Below, in pieces: positions 53,146 to 62,800 of a stretch of 64,000 nucleotides of DNA (position 1 is its first letter; the number at the start of each line of letters is the position of its first letter). The notes below the pieces were generated by a model. It searched no databases, was not told the origin of the DNA, and worked only from the letters and a program-made list of their open reading frames with translations. Made by a program: the position numbers and the translations under genes. Source of the DNA: an uncultured Bacteroidales bacterium (GTDB lineage Bacteria > Bacteroidota > Bacteroidia > Bacteroidales > UBA932). The DNA lies in the NCBI GenBank assembly GCA_947302175.1, contig CAMYVB010000001.1, forward strand, positions 124,001 through 188,000, written 5' to 3'.

Positions 53146-53700
53146 TTATTCTCCGAAGTACCTCTTAAGGAGGCCCTGGAAACCGGCACCGTGACGGGCC
53201 TCGTCCTTGGCCATCTCGTGGACGGTGTCGTGGATGGCGTCGTAGCCGAGCTGCTTGGCCCTGAGGGCGATGGCGAGCTTGCCTTCGCATGCGCCGGCCT
53301 CGGCCTCAGCCCTCTTCTTGAGGTTGGTCTTGGTGTCCCATACGACCTCGCCGAGGAGCTCCGCGAACTTGGCGGCGTGCTCAGCCTCTTCGAAAGCGTA
53401 GCGCTTGAAAGCTTCGGCCACTTCGGGATAGCCTTCCCTTTCAGCCTGGCGGCTCATCGCTAGGTACATGCCCACTTCGGAGCATTCGCCGGTGAAGTGG
53501 TCGTGGAGACCCTGCATGATGATTTCGTCTTCGACCCTTCCGTCGCCGATGTGGTGCTCGCAGGCCCATTTCAGGCTGCCTGCTTCGGGTTTGACTTCAA
53601 CGAACTTCTCGGCCTTGGCGTGGCAAATCGGGCACTCTGCGGGGGGATTTTCGCCTTCGTAGACATAACCGCAAACGAGGCATCTGAATTTCTTTTTCAT
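53146..53700 (-). CDS. Reverse rubrerythrin (rubredoxin domain first)
   Basis: This non-haem iron protein reduces hydrogen peroxide in anaerobes. The N-terminal rubredoxin-type site has C7, C10, C23 and C26 (CLVCGYVY and CPICHA). The ferritin-like di-iron domain follows with [38 protein letters not shown] and [17 protein letters not shown] carrying the Glu/His ligands. The rubredoxin-first order distinguishes it from classical rubrerythrin. The length is 184 residues. Fits with the oxygen-sensitive KorAB system. Confidence 0.93.
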   Translation of the reverse strand: MKKKFRCLVCGYVYEGENPPAECPICHAKAEKFVEVKPEAGSLKWACEHHIGDGRVEDEIIMQGLHDHFTGECSEVGMYLAMSRQAEREGYPEVAEAFKRYAFEEAEHAAKFAELLGEVVWDTKTNLKKRAEAEAGACEGKLAIALRAKQLGYDAIHDTVHEMAKDEARHGAGFQGLLKRYFGE

Positions 53701-53765
53701 AACTGTGGTTGTTGTTTAGTGATTCGTGATTATTCATACAAAATTACTTTTTCTTTCCGACTATG

Positions 53766-53773
53766 CAAAAATA
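53766..53773 (-). promoter_or_regulatory. -7 box for rubrerythrin-alr
   Basis: TATTTTTG on the minus strand fits TAnnTTTG, giving a leader of about 60 bases. No operator for a peroxide regulator was recognised in that leader. Confidence 0.5.
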
Positions 53774-53788
53774 TTTCCCGCTTTTGAG

Positions 53789-53796
53789 TATCTTTG
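53789..53796 (+). promoter_or_regulatory. -7 box for the kinase-PqqD-ABC-AddAB operon, leaderless
   Basis: TATCTTTG fits TAnnTTTG and ends five bases before the ATG at 53802. The mRNA should begin at or next to the start codon. This also rejects the upstream in-frame ATG at 53763. Confidence 0.6.
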
Positions 53797-53801
53797 ACGC
53801 T

Positions 53802-54677
53802 ATGACAAAATACTACCAGGTGGCCCTCCACCGCTTCGCCCTTTCCATGCCTTCATCCTCCCCTTTGTGGATGATGGCGTCCCAATACAATCCTTTCGAA
53901 ATACCCGAGGCCGAGGATGTTATTTTCTCCCTCGAGATAGTCCCGGAGTATAAGGAGGTGGAAAAGGAGCCCGTGTACACCGAACCACCCTCGGAGCCTG
54001 ACCAGACTCGCATAGAAATATACAAGATTGCCTCGGGATGGCGCTTCGAGGCGGCTCCTTCTGCCCGCTCCCGCCGCTGCTGCGTCCTGGACACTACTGA
54101 AGATTTTTCCAAGGCCACCCTCTGGATGGAGCCTGAAAGGCGCACCGCCCTTTTCTCGCTCAACAATGCCCTTATGGTCCTTTACGCCTTCCGCACCGCC
54201 GGCATGGGCACCCTTGAGATGCACTCCTCCGTAGTCATGAGAGACGGCAAGGCCTATATGTTCCTTGGCAAGAGCGGCACCGGCAAGAGCACCCACAGCC
54301 GCCAGTGGCTGGAGACCTTCCCCGGCACCGAGCTTCTCAACGACGACAACCCCATACTCAGGGTCTTCCCCGACGGGTCTGTCATTGTGTACGGCTCCCC
54401 CTGGAGCGGCAAGACCCCCTGTTACCGCAACCTTTCCGCCCCCGTGGGCGCAATAGTTCGCATACGCCAGTGCCCTGAGAACAAGGCTGAGCGCATGTCC
54501 GTGGTTCAGGCATACGCTTCCCTGTATTCCTCCTGCTCGGGACTAAAGTTCCATAAGGAGATGGCCGACGGCCTGCATGCCGCCCTCGAAGCCGCAGCCA
54601 CCCGCGTCCCCTGTTTCGTCCTTGACTGCCGTCCCGACCACGAAGCCGCAGAAGTTTGTTACCAAGCCGTGAAATGA
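53802..54677 (+). CDS. HPr kinase/phosphorylase-like P-loop protein
   Basis: This is a 291-residue protein with the HprK/PEPCK-type nucleotide fold. The conserved His is in MHSSVV (H141), the P-loop is GKSGTGKST (about residues 156-164), and an acidic metal-site pair lies in LLNDDNPILR (D181-D182). The first ~130 residues are divergent and unassigned. Homologues next to PqqD genes are known in RiPP clusters, where such kinases can phosphorylate a peptide. No HPr gene is nearby, so a peptide or protein substrate encoded elsewhere is more likely than sugar-transport control. Overlaps the peptidase gene (ATGA). Confidence 0.8.
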   Translation: MTKYYQVALHRFALSMPSSSPLWMMASQYNPFEIPEAEDVIFSLEIVPEYKEVEKEPVYTEPPSEPDQTRIEIYKIASGWRFEAAPSARSRRCCVLDTTEDFSKATLWMEPERRTALFSLNNALMVLYAFRTAGMGTLEMHSSVVMRDGKAYMFLGKSGTGKSTHSRQWLETFPGTELLNDDNPILRVFPDGSVIVYGSPWSGKTPCYRNLSAPVGAIVRIRQCPENKAERMSVVQAYASLYSSCSGLKFHKEMADGLHAALEAAATRVPCFVLDCRPDHEAAEVCYQAVK

Positions 54678-55102
54678 AGACCCTGTCCGTCCCCAACGAT
54701 GTCCTGGCCTCGATGGCTGACGAATACCTTTCCAAAGGGAAGGAGGCCGTTCTGCGCGTCAAGGGCAGGAGCATGCGTCCCTTCCTCAGGGACGAAATAG
54801 ACAGCGTGCGTCTCGTTAAAAAGGACACAGTGGAGGTCGGAGACATGGTTTTTGCGCGCATAGGCGGTTCCCGCTTTGTGCTTCACCGGGTGATAGGGGT
54901 CGAGGGCGAGAGTCTCACCCTCATGGGAGACGGCAATATCAGGGGCACTGAGAACTGCCTTAAGGGCGACGTGCTCGGCACCGTGGTTGAAATCCTGCCT
55001 CCCGACGGCAGGGGCCACGCTCCCGGCAACGGACGCTGGTGGCGCATGCTGCTCCCGCTTAGGCGTTATATATTGTTCATTCTCAAATTTTTCGGAAGAT
55101 GA
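54674..55102 (+). CDS. S24/S26-family peptidase, Ser-His type
   Basis: This 142-residue signal-peptidase-like protein has catalytic Ser33 in GRSMRPFLRDE and His71 in FVLHRVIG, where bacterial LepB and UmuD would have Lys. This Ser-His pairing is that of SipW/eukaryotic-type signal peptidases. The middle has GDMVFARIGG and LMGDGN. The C-terminus carries a basic hydrophobic stretch (LLPLRRYILFILKFF) that may anchor it to the membrane. It overlaps both neighbours by four bases. A role in trimming an exported peptide is inferred from context. Confidence 0.82.
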   Translation: MKTLSVPNDVLASMADEYLSKGKEAVLRVKGRSMRPFLRDEIDSVRLVKKDTVEVGDMVFARIGGSRFVLHRVIGVEGESLTLMGDGNIRGTENCLKGDVLGTVVEILPPDGRGHAPGNGRWWRMLLPLRRYILFILKFFGR

Positions 55103-55368
55103 AGATTGCCGAAGGATTCGTCCTGCGCACATTGGGCAAGGACCATATCGTAGTGGGCGAGGGTCTCGCCCAGGTCAATTTCAACAAGATGGTGTCCCTC
55201 AACGCCAGCGCCGCTTTCCTGTGGAAGGAAGTCGAGGGTAAAGAGTTTACGACTGAGCAGCTCGCCGACCTGCTCGTATCAAAGTACGAGGTGGCGAGGG
55301 AAGTGGCCTTGAAGGACGCCGCCGCCCTCGTGGACAAACTGCTCGAGGCAGGAATACTGGAGGCTTAG
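55099..55368 (+). CDS. PqqD-family protein (RiPP recognition element)
   Basis: This 89-residue protein has the PqqD fold signature: VNFNKMVSLNASAAFLWKEVEG (core SLNASAAFLWKE), then EQLADLLVSKYEVARE and a terminal helix DAAALVDKLLEAGIL. PqqD-type domains bind leader peptides and present them to modifying enzymes. In Bacteroidota they also occur in small cassettes with kinases and peptidases. Its ATG overlaps the peptidase stop. No radical SAM or cyclase partner is adjacent. Confidence 0.88.
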   Translation: MKIAEGFVLRTLGKDHIVVGEGLAQVNFNKMVSLNASAAFLWKEVEGKEFTTEQLADLLVSKYEVAREVALKDAAALVDKLLEAGILEA

Positions 55369-55375
55369 CGCTGAT

Positions 55376-57007
55376 ATGAAGGATTTCCGCACATGCATGA
55401 AGGGTCTGCACGCCCTGGTCCGCCCCATCCGGGGAAGGATTGCGCTCTCCGTGATCCTGGGCCTGGTGAGGGTAGCCGCTTCGCTCACGTTCGTGTGGCT
55501 GTGCAAGGTCCTCGTCGATATCGCCTGCGGCCAGAGCGACCGCCCGCTTGGCACCTTCACCCTGCTCCTTGTGCTCGTCATGCTCGTCCAGCTGGGCGCC
55601 AGGGTGGCCTACAATTATTGGGAAGGCCTGATTGACGTCAAGACTCGCCGGGAAGTGCGCAAAAGCCTCTTTAACAGTATTATGCGCAGTTCGTGGAACG
55701 GAGGTGACAAGTTCCATAGCGGCGATGCCGTGAACCGTCTGCAGGAGGACCTGCGCATCGTGCTCGACCTCCTGTGCAGCAGGCTCCCCGACGCCATCAT
55801 AACCTCCTGCCAGCTCCTGGCAGCCTCGTTCTTCCTTTTGAAGCTCTCGCCCAGCCTGGTTTGGGTGCTCCTTGTACTCATGGCAGTGGCAGTCTTAGGC
55901 AGCAAATTGTATTTTGGCCGCCTTCGCCGCCTCACGGCGAGCATACGCGCAAAAGACAGCGAGATTCAGAGCTACATGCAGGAAAACCTGCTGCATCGCC
56001 CGTTGGTGTTAACTCTCTTCGGCGCCGACAAGGTCGTCGACAGCCTCGATGGTCTGCAAAAGGAATATACCGCTTTCAACGTTTCCCGCCTTGGCTACAA
56101 CGCCGTTGCCAGGGCATTCATGGGCTTCGGCTTCATGGGAGGCTATGCCGCTGCGTTCCTATGGGGCGTGTACGGTATACACAGCGGCGCCGTCACTTTC
56201 GGCATGATGACCGCCTTCCTGCAGCTGGTGGGCCAGGTCCAGCGCCCCATTGCCGACATGAGCCGCCACATACCCGCCTTCATCAACTCCCTCACTTCCG
56301 TCGAAAGGCTCATGGAGATTAATGAGCTCCCCCGCGAGAAGGACGGTCCCGACGATAGTTTCGACACCGCTCCCGGCATAAGGGTAAGCGGCCTTGGTTT
56401 CACCTATCCCGACGGTGTGAGACCGGTCATCAGCGGTCTTAGCTACGACTTCCGTCCAGGCACCACGACTGTCATCACCGGCCGCACGGGCGCGGGCAAG
56501 AGCACGCTCGTCAAAATTATGCTGGGCCTTATGGACCCTTCGGAAGGGACGGTCGAAATATACGACGACACCCGCAGCAGCACCGTCTCAGCCCTAACGC
56601 GCTGCAACTTCCTCTATGTTCCCCAGGGCAACAGCCTTATGAGCGGCACCATACGCGAAAACCTCCTCCTTGCCGACCCCGATGCGGACGAGGAAAGCAT
56701 GAAACGCGCGCTGCACATCGCTGCGGCAGATTTCGTCTTCTCTCTGCCCGATGGGCTCAATACCCCCTGCCGCGAAGCCGGCGGAGGCCTTAGCGAAGGC
56801 CAGGCCCAGCGCATAGCCATAGCCCGCGCCCTTCTTCGCAAGGGCGGCGTACTGATACTCGACGAAGCCAGCTCCGCGCTCGACTCCGACACTGAAATCC
56901 AGCTTCTAGACAATCTTGCAGAGGCATTCAAGGGCAAAAAGACCATAGTTTTCATCTCCCACCGCGACGCCGTGTCACGCTACGCGGACGGCTCGCTCCA
57001 ATTCTGA
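55376..57007 (+). CDS. ABC exporter, fused membrane and ATPase domains
   Basis: This is a type-I ABC half-transporter. Six membrane segments lie in the first ~310 residues. The nucleotide-binding domain has Walker A GRTGAGKSTL (about 362-371), a Q-loop VPQGNSL, signature LSEGQAQ, Walker B VLILDEASSALD and the H-loop ISHRD. There is no N-terminal C39 peptidase domain, so any leader must be cut by another enzyme, for which the neighbouring S24/S26 peptidase is the candidate. The length is 543 residues. Begins seven bases after pqqD and ends four bases before the addB-like gene. Confidence 0.92.
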   Translation: MKDFRTCMKGLHALVRPIRGRIALSVILGLVRVAASLTFVWLCKVLVDIACGQSDRPLGTFTLLLVLVMLVQLGARVAYNYWEGLIDVKTRREVRKSLFNSIMRSSWNGGDKFHSGDAVNRLQEDLRIVLDLLCSRLPDAIITSCQLLAASFFLLKLSPSLVWVLLVLMAVAVLGSKLYFGRLRRLTASIRAKDSEIQSYMQENLLHRPLVLTLFGADKVVDSLDGLQKEYTAFNVSRLGYNAVARAFMGFGFMGGYAAAFLWGVYGIHSGAVTFGMMTAFLQLVGQVQRPIADMSRHIPAFINSLTSVERLMEINELPREKDGPDDSFDTAPGIRVSGLGFTYPDGVRPVISGLSYDFRPGTTTVITGRTGAGKSTLVKIMLGLMDPSEGTVEIYDDTRSSTVSALTRCNFLYVPQGNSLMSGTIRENLLLADPDADEESMKRALHIAAADFVFSLPDGLNTPCREAGGGLSEGQAQRIAIARALLRKGGVLILDEASSALDSDTEIQLLDNLAEAFKGKKTIVFISHRDAVSRYADGSLQF

Positions 57008-57011
57008 AGCC

Positions 57012-59840
57012 ATGGTCCCATTCCTAAAGCAGGTGGCCTCCCGCTACTTCGACGCTGATTTGGGAGGCGAAGATATTTGTTTCATACTGCCAAACAGGCG
57101 GTCAGTCAAGTTTTTTGAAAAGTATTGGGCATCCCTTGCCTCCGAGCGCAGGCGCCCGTCCAGGATGCCGCTTGTTTTTACCATCAGCGATTTTTTCTGC
57201 CGCATTTCCGGTAGGGTGGCAAGCGACAGGACCCACCTGCTACTCATACTCTATGAGTGCTACAAGCGTTTAGGAGCGGGCAAAGAGAGTCTCGACGATT
57301 TCATTTTCTGGGGAGACGTCCTGCTTTCGGACTTCGACGACACCGACAAATACATGGCCGATCCCGCGAAACTGTTCACCAACGTGTCAGATTTCAAGGG
57401 CATGCAGGACAAATTCGAATACCTTTCGGAAGGGCAGAGGGAGGCCATGGAGCGTTTCATGTCCCATTTCCGCACTCCCGGGGAGGATAAGCCGGTTAAA
57501 CAGAGTTTCCTGAGCATATGGGAAGTACTTCTTCCCCTGTATAATGATTTCCGCTCCGAGCTTGACTCCCGAGGTCTTGCATACGAAGGCATGATTTTCC
57601 GCTCAGTAGCTGAAGAGATTGCCCAAAGGCCCGTCTCGGACATGCTCGGGGCCGTTTTCCCCGGCACTGGGCTCTATGTCTTCGCCGGACTGAACGCCCT
57701 TAGCGCGTGCGAAGAAAAGCTTCTCTCAAGGATGAGGGATGCGGGCCTGGCGCGTTTCTGCTGGGATTTTTCTTCGGATATGATACGCGATCCCCTCAAC
57801 AGGGCATCCCACTTCATGTGGGACAACGTGCGCAGGTTCCCCCAGGATTTCCGTCCCGACCCTGACGGCACTCCCGTGCCGAAAGTGAGCGTTATCAGCG
57901 TCCCTTCCTCGGTCGGTCAGGCCAAGCAGCTTCCCCGCATATTTGCCCAAAGGAGTCCCGGCTTGGAAACGGCCGTGGTGCTTCCGGACGAAAACCTGCT
58001 TCTCAGCGTTCTTAATTCCATACCTCCGGAGGTAAAGGCCGTCAACGTGACCATGGGATACTCCATGCGCCTGAGCCAGCTCTTCGCCCTCCTTTCGGAA
58101 GTGGCCGCCATGCAGCTGCATCTAAGGCAGCGCCCTGACGGATACCATTTCTACCACAAGCAGGTCTATGCCATCTTCTCGAACAGCCTTTTCAGGAGCG
58201 CTGCGTCAAGCCCGGAGGAAAAGGAGTTCGTCGCTCGCATAAAAGCCGGTGCGCGCTACTATATCCCCGAGTCCGAGCTAAGGATGGAGGGAATATCGGG
58301 CAAGATTTTCAGGCCTGTCGTGGAGGACCCTTCCATCGAGTCCCCGGAGGTGATAAGGAAGATAACGGAGTATCTTTCCGATATAGTTTCGTCCATTGCA
58401 ATTGCAATAAAAGAAGATACTTCGCTTACCCTCGAGCTGGACTTTGCCAAGGAATACTACCTTATCCTGAGGCGCCTTTCCGCGTACGAGCTTCCCTTGA
58501 GGCCCGCGACCTTCTTCCGTATGCTGGACCGGCTTGCAGGTTCCCTTTCGGTACCCTTCAGGGGTGAGCCTCTCAAGGGCCTGCAAATTATGGGACCGCT
58601 TGAAACCCGCGCCCTCGACTTTGAAAGGGTTATCATACTTTCCTGCAACGAAGGCACCTACCCTTCACGCTCCTTCAAGGCGTCGTTCATCCCGCCCGAG
58701 CTTCGCCGCGCTTTCGGCCTTCCCAATTCCGACCAGCGCGATGCCATAGAAAGCTATTACTTCTACAGGCTCATACAGAGGGCCTCGGAAGTCTTCCTAT
58801 TGTACGATTCCAGGACAGAAGGGCTCAAATCGGGTGAGGAGAGCCGCTACATAAGGCAGCTCCAGCTGCATTTCGGGCTCGATGTCTCCAGGCAGGAAGC
58901 CAAGGCTTTCCCCTCCCTTCCAAAGGCTCCCGCCGACATAGCCAAGACTGAGGCGGACGTGGAGAAGATTCGGGCCATGGAATTTTCGCCTTCGGCGCTC
59001 AGGAATTATCTCAGGTGCCAGGTGTCCTTCTACTACTCCCGTGTCCTTGGTCTCAAGGCGGGCGACGAAGTGACCGAATCGCTCGACAGCAGCATGACCG
59101 GAAATGTCTACCATGCCGCCATGCAAAAGCTTTACAGCGAGGCCCGGGGCACGCTGACCCGCGAGTACCTGCGTCAGACCAGGCGCGACAGGCAGCGCAT
59201 AAAATCCCTCGTTCGCTCTCTCATCATGAAGGAGCTCGGCACCGCCGAAGTCTCCGGCAGGAACCTCGTTTTCGAGGAGATGGTGGTGCGTTACGTGGAA
59301 AAGACTCTGGAGCGTGACCTGGAGCTTCTTGAAAAATGGGGGACGGATTCCTTGCAAATTCTTGGCCTCGAGCGTGAAATGCGCTGGGAGTCAGGCCCCT
59401 ATCGCTTCAAAGGCACGATTGACAGGCTTGATTCCATCGCTCCGGGCCGGGTGCGCATCGTGGACTACAAGACCGGAATGGTGGAAGACAAGGACTTAAG
59501 AATCGATGATACCAATGCTTCGAAGGTCATAGAGAGTCTCTTTGCCGAAGAAAACGACAAACGCCCCGACATAGCCCTTCAGTTGTTCCTCTATGACAAA
59601 TTCGTCTCGTCAGACGGGGAGTTTGCCGGGATGCGGCTCTTCAACTCCATTTACCAGCCGGCAAAGATGTTCGCGGAGCCTCCCGCGACTGTCGCCGTTA
59701 GCGAGGTGTTCTGCAATATGGCTGAGGAAAGGCTTTTCTCCATGCTGGAGAAGATTTCTGATATCAGCGTTCCTTTCCGCCACACCGCGAATCAGAAGGC
59801 ATGCGAGCACTGTGACTTTAAAACCATCTGCGGGCGATGA
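57012..59840 (+). CDS. addB: AddB-like PD-(D/E)XK helicase-nuclease subunit
   Basis: This is a subunit of a RecBCD-type double-strand-break resection enzyme. The N-terminal region starts with ICFILPNRRSVKFF, a degenerate helicase domain lacking a proper P-loop. RVIILSCNEGTYPS (near residue 540) resembles helicase motif. The C-terminal nuclease domain has RIVDYKTGMVED. An iron-sulfur staple is suggested by Cys in YLRCQVSFYY and three Cys in ACEHCDFKTIC at the very end, as in AddB. The length of 942 residues is shorter than Bacillus AddB and usual for Bacteroidota. ATGA overlap with addA. Confidence 0.88.
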   Translation: MVPFLKQVASRYFDADLGGEDICFILPNRRSVKFFEKYWASLASERRRPSRMPLVFTISDFFCRISGRVASDRTHLLLILYECYKRLGAGKESLDDFIFWGDVLLSDFDDTDKYMADPAKLFTNVSDFKGMQDKFEYLSEGQREAMERFMSHFRTPGEDKPVKQSFLSIWEVLLPLYNDFRSELDSRGLAYEGMIFRSVAEEIAQRPVSDMLGAVFPGTGLYVFAGLNALSACEEKLLSRMRDAGLARFCWDFSSDMIRDPLNRASHFMWDNVRRFPQDFRPDPDGTPVPKVSVISVPSSVGQAKQLPRIFAQRSPGLETAVVLPDENLLLSVLNSIPPEVKAVNVTMGYSMRLSQLFALLSEVAAMQLHLRQRPDGYHFYHKQVYAIFSNSLFRSAASSPEEKEFVARIKAGARYYIPESELRMEGISGKIFRPVVEDPSIESPEVIRKITEYLSDIVSSIAIAIKEDTSLTLELDFAKEYYLILRRLSAYELPLRPATFFRMLDRLAGSLSVPFRGEPLKGLQIMGPLETRALDFERVIILSCNEGTYPSRSFKASFIPPELRRAFGLPNSDQRDAIESYYFYRLIQRASEVFLLYDSRTEGLKSGEESRYIRQLQLHFGLDVSRQEAKAFPSLPKAPADIAKTEADVEKIRAMEFSPSALRNYLRCQVSFYYSRVLGLKAGDEVTESLDSSMTGNVYHAAMQKLYSEARGTLTREYLRQTRRDRQRIKSLVRSLIMKELGTAEVSGRNLVFEEMVVRYVEKTLERDLELLEKWGTDSLQILGLEREMRWESGPYRFKGTIDRLDSIAPGRVRIVDYKTGMVEDKDLRIDDTNASKVIESLFAEENDKRPDIALQLFLYDKFVSSDGEFAGMRLFNSIYQPAKMFAEPPATVAVSEVFCNMAEERLFSMLEKISDISVPFRHTANQKACEHCDFKTICGR

Positions 59841-62800
59841 TACGGATAATGAAGGCCTCAGCCGGCTCAGGCAAGACATTCAAGCTGGCCCAGACGTATC
59901 TGCGCGTGCTTCTCTCCTCCAATGAGAGTTACGCCTTCCGCAGCATCCTTGCCGTTACCTTCACCAACAAGGCCACTGCCGAAATGAAGGGGCGCATACT
60001 AGAGGAGCTCTACAAACTCGCAGTTTCTCCGGAGAAGTCGGACTATTTCGCTGAATTCGTGCCTTCGCTCTTCCCCGACGCCCATGCGTTGAAGGCAAAG
60101 GCCTCCAAGACGCTTACCGAGCTGCTCCACGACTATGGCTCGTTCAGCGTCAGCACCATAGACCGTTTCTTCCAGCAGGCCCTGAGGGCGTTTGCAAGGG
60201 AAGCCGGGCAGTTTGCCGCATACCAGATAGAGCTGGACAAGCCTTCCCTAGTCCACGAAGCCGTCGATTCCCTGCTAGATTCCCTGTCCGAAGACGATTC
60301 TGAAATACTCGACTGGCTCACGGATTCGCTTTCAGTAAGTATGGACAAGGGCTCGCGTCCCGATTTCGAGGGGCGTCTCTATGAAATGGCTGAAAAGCTT
60401 TTCAGCACCGAGCGTCAGGATGTCATGGAGAGACTGGGCATCAAGGGTGAAGGGCAGTTCTCGCGTGAATCGCTGAAAGTAATAAGCGCCCGTTGCAGGG
60501 ATGTTATTTCCGACTACGAAAAGGCAGTGCGTGACTGCGCGAAGGAGTGTCTCGATATTATTAGCGCCGCCGGCCTTTCCACGAGCGATTTCTTCCGCTC
60601 CTTCATGGAGAAGTTGCCTCACTTCGTGTATTTCCCCCTCCCTCCTTCGCCTCCCGAGCCCACGCCGGCCTTCCTCGCAAGGGCGAAGGATCCCGACGGC
60701 TGGTTCTCCAAGGCTGCAGCGCCGAAATGCCTCCCTCTTGTGGAAGAAAGCCTGTCTCCTGCTCTCAGCCGCTTCTGCTATCTTTTTGAGGAAGGCAGAA
60801 AATTGTCTTCCAGCGCCGCGCTTATCCTTTCCCAGATTCACGGCCTTGCAGTTTCCTCGGAACTGACCCGGGAATTCGAGGGCCTTCTCAAGGAAAAGAA
60901 CGTTCTCAGCCTGGACGACAGCAACGCCATCCTGAGACGCATGATCGATGGCAGCGACGCGCCTTTCGTATATGAAAAGATGGGCGTGAGGTACCGCCAT
61001 TTCCTTCTTGACGAGTTCCAGGACACCTCGATGGTGCAGTGGGAAAACTTCCTTCCCCTTCTCAAGGAGAGCGATTCCACGGGAGGGAGCAATCTCGTCG
61101 TAGGTGACGTCAAACAGAGCATTTATCGCTGGCGGGACTCCCGCTGGGACCTTCTCGATAGCGGAGTTCAGCGCGACTTCCCCCTCTCGGAAATAGTTTC
61201 TCTTACGGAGAACTGGCGCAGCAGCCGTGCGGTAGTTGAGTTCAACAACGATTTTTTCAGCCACGCAGCTGCCCTTCTCGATCCCAGGCTCGATGGGGCG
61301 TCGTTCTCGATAAGCGACATTTACTCTGACGTTGAGCAGACTCCATGTGCCGATGAAGCGCAGGAAGGCTGCGTCAGGGTGAATTTCTGCTCTGACAAGG
61401 ATGAGCAGATGGAAAAAGTTATTGAGAGCATTTCCCGGGCGCGTCAGGCAGGCGCTCTCTGGAGCGATATAGCGGTGCTCGTAAGGACCAACCTCATAGG
61501 CGGAAGGGTGGCCCAGGCCCTGCTTCAAGCCGAAATACCCGTCCTTTCCGACGATTCTCTCGACCTAAAGGGCTCAGTCACCGTGAGGAGGGTGGTAGGC
61601 CTTATGGAAAGCTTCGAAAATCCCGACGACCGGATAAGCTCCTACATCGCCTCTATGACGGGCATGAGCTTCCCCGACTGCTTCCATTCGCTTCCCGACC
61701 TTTGCGAGAGCCTCCTGCGTTCGCTAAGGGACGCCGATTCCTCACTTTTCGAGTCCGAGACCCTCTACATACAGTCCTTCATGGACACCCTTCTGGACTG
61801 GACTTCGAGGAACGGCAACTCCATTTCCCGTTTCCTGTCATGGTGGAAGGATGCAAAGGTTAAGCTCAGCTCTCCGGCCGGGGCGGATGCGGTGCGCGTA
61901 ATAACAATCCATAAGTCCAAGGGACTGGAGTTCCCCCATGTCATATATCCTTTCGCAGAAGCTGAAAGCCTCACGCCTTCCACTAAGCATCCGCCTTTCC
62001 ACTGGTGCATCCCCGACGAGTCCTTAGGCGCCATTCCGGAGGCTTCGGAGACTGCCTTCCCCATCACTATGACAGGCAAGGCCGCCAATACCTGCTTCTC
62101 CAGGGACTATGCCGACGAACGTAACCTCTGCCTCGTAGATGCTCTGAACGCCTCTTACGTCGCTCTGACGAGGGCGCAAAAGAGTCTCCATGTCATTGCA
62201 GAGAGACCTTCCGACCCGGTCATCTCTGCCATCGATAAAGGCGACGTGTCCAAATTGTCCACTCTCTCCCATCTGCTTATGGAATACACAGGCGAGGATG
62301 AATATGTTTCCGGCGAACCCTACGACTTTTCGCGCATGAAAAGGAAAGACAAGAAGGCTCCGGAAGCGGTCCCCTCGTCATATCCTTCCTATCCTGCAAG
62401 CGGCGGAGTTGCCAAGGAAGACAGTGAATCATACGACTTCTTCTCTGAAGACGGCCTCGCGGGCGCCGGAGCATCCCCCCGTCTTTCCGGCATAGCCTTG
62501 CATGAAATTCTGTCCCGGGTGGATATGGAAGGCGGTCTGGAGCGTGCAGTCTCCAGAAGCGTCGAAAAGGCTATCCTCTCTCCCGAGGAAGGGAAGAAGG
62601 CTTATGAGCTTCTGTCCCGTGCCCTGTCTTCGCCCGAAGTGAGCGAGTGGTTCAACCCGGCGTACAAGGCCGATACTGAAAGGACGCTCATAGACGCCCA
62701 AGGGGAGTGCCACATTCCCGACAGGGTGGTACGCACCCCTTCTTCCACCACAGTCATAGACTATAAGTTCGGAGAGCCGAAGCCCTCTTATCACCGTCAG

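Noticed and set aside
53701..53801. A precursor peptide gene directly upstream of the kinase gene
   Set aside because: The 100 bases hold two opposed -7 boxes but no short frame with leader-like features on either strand.
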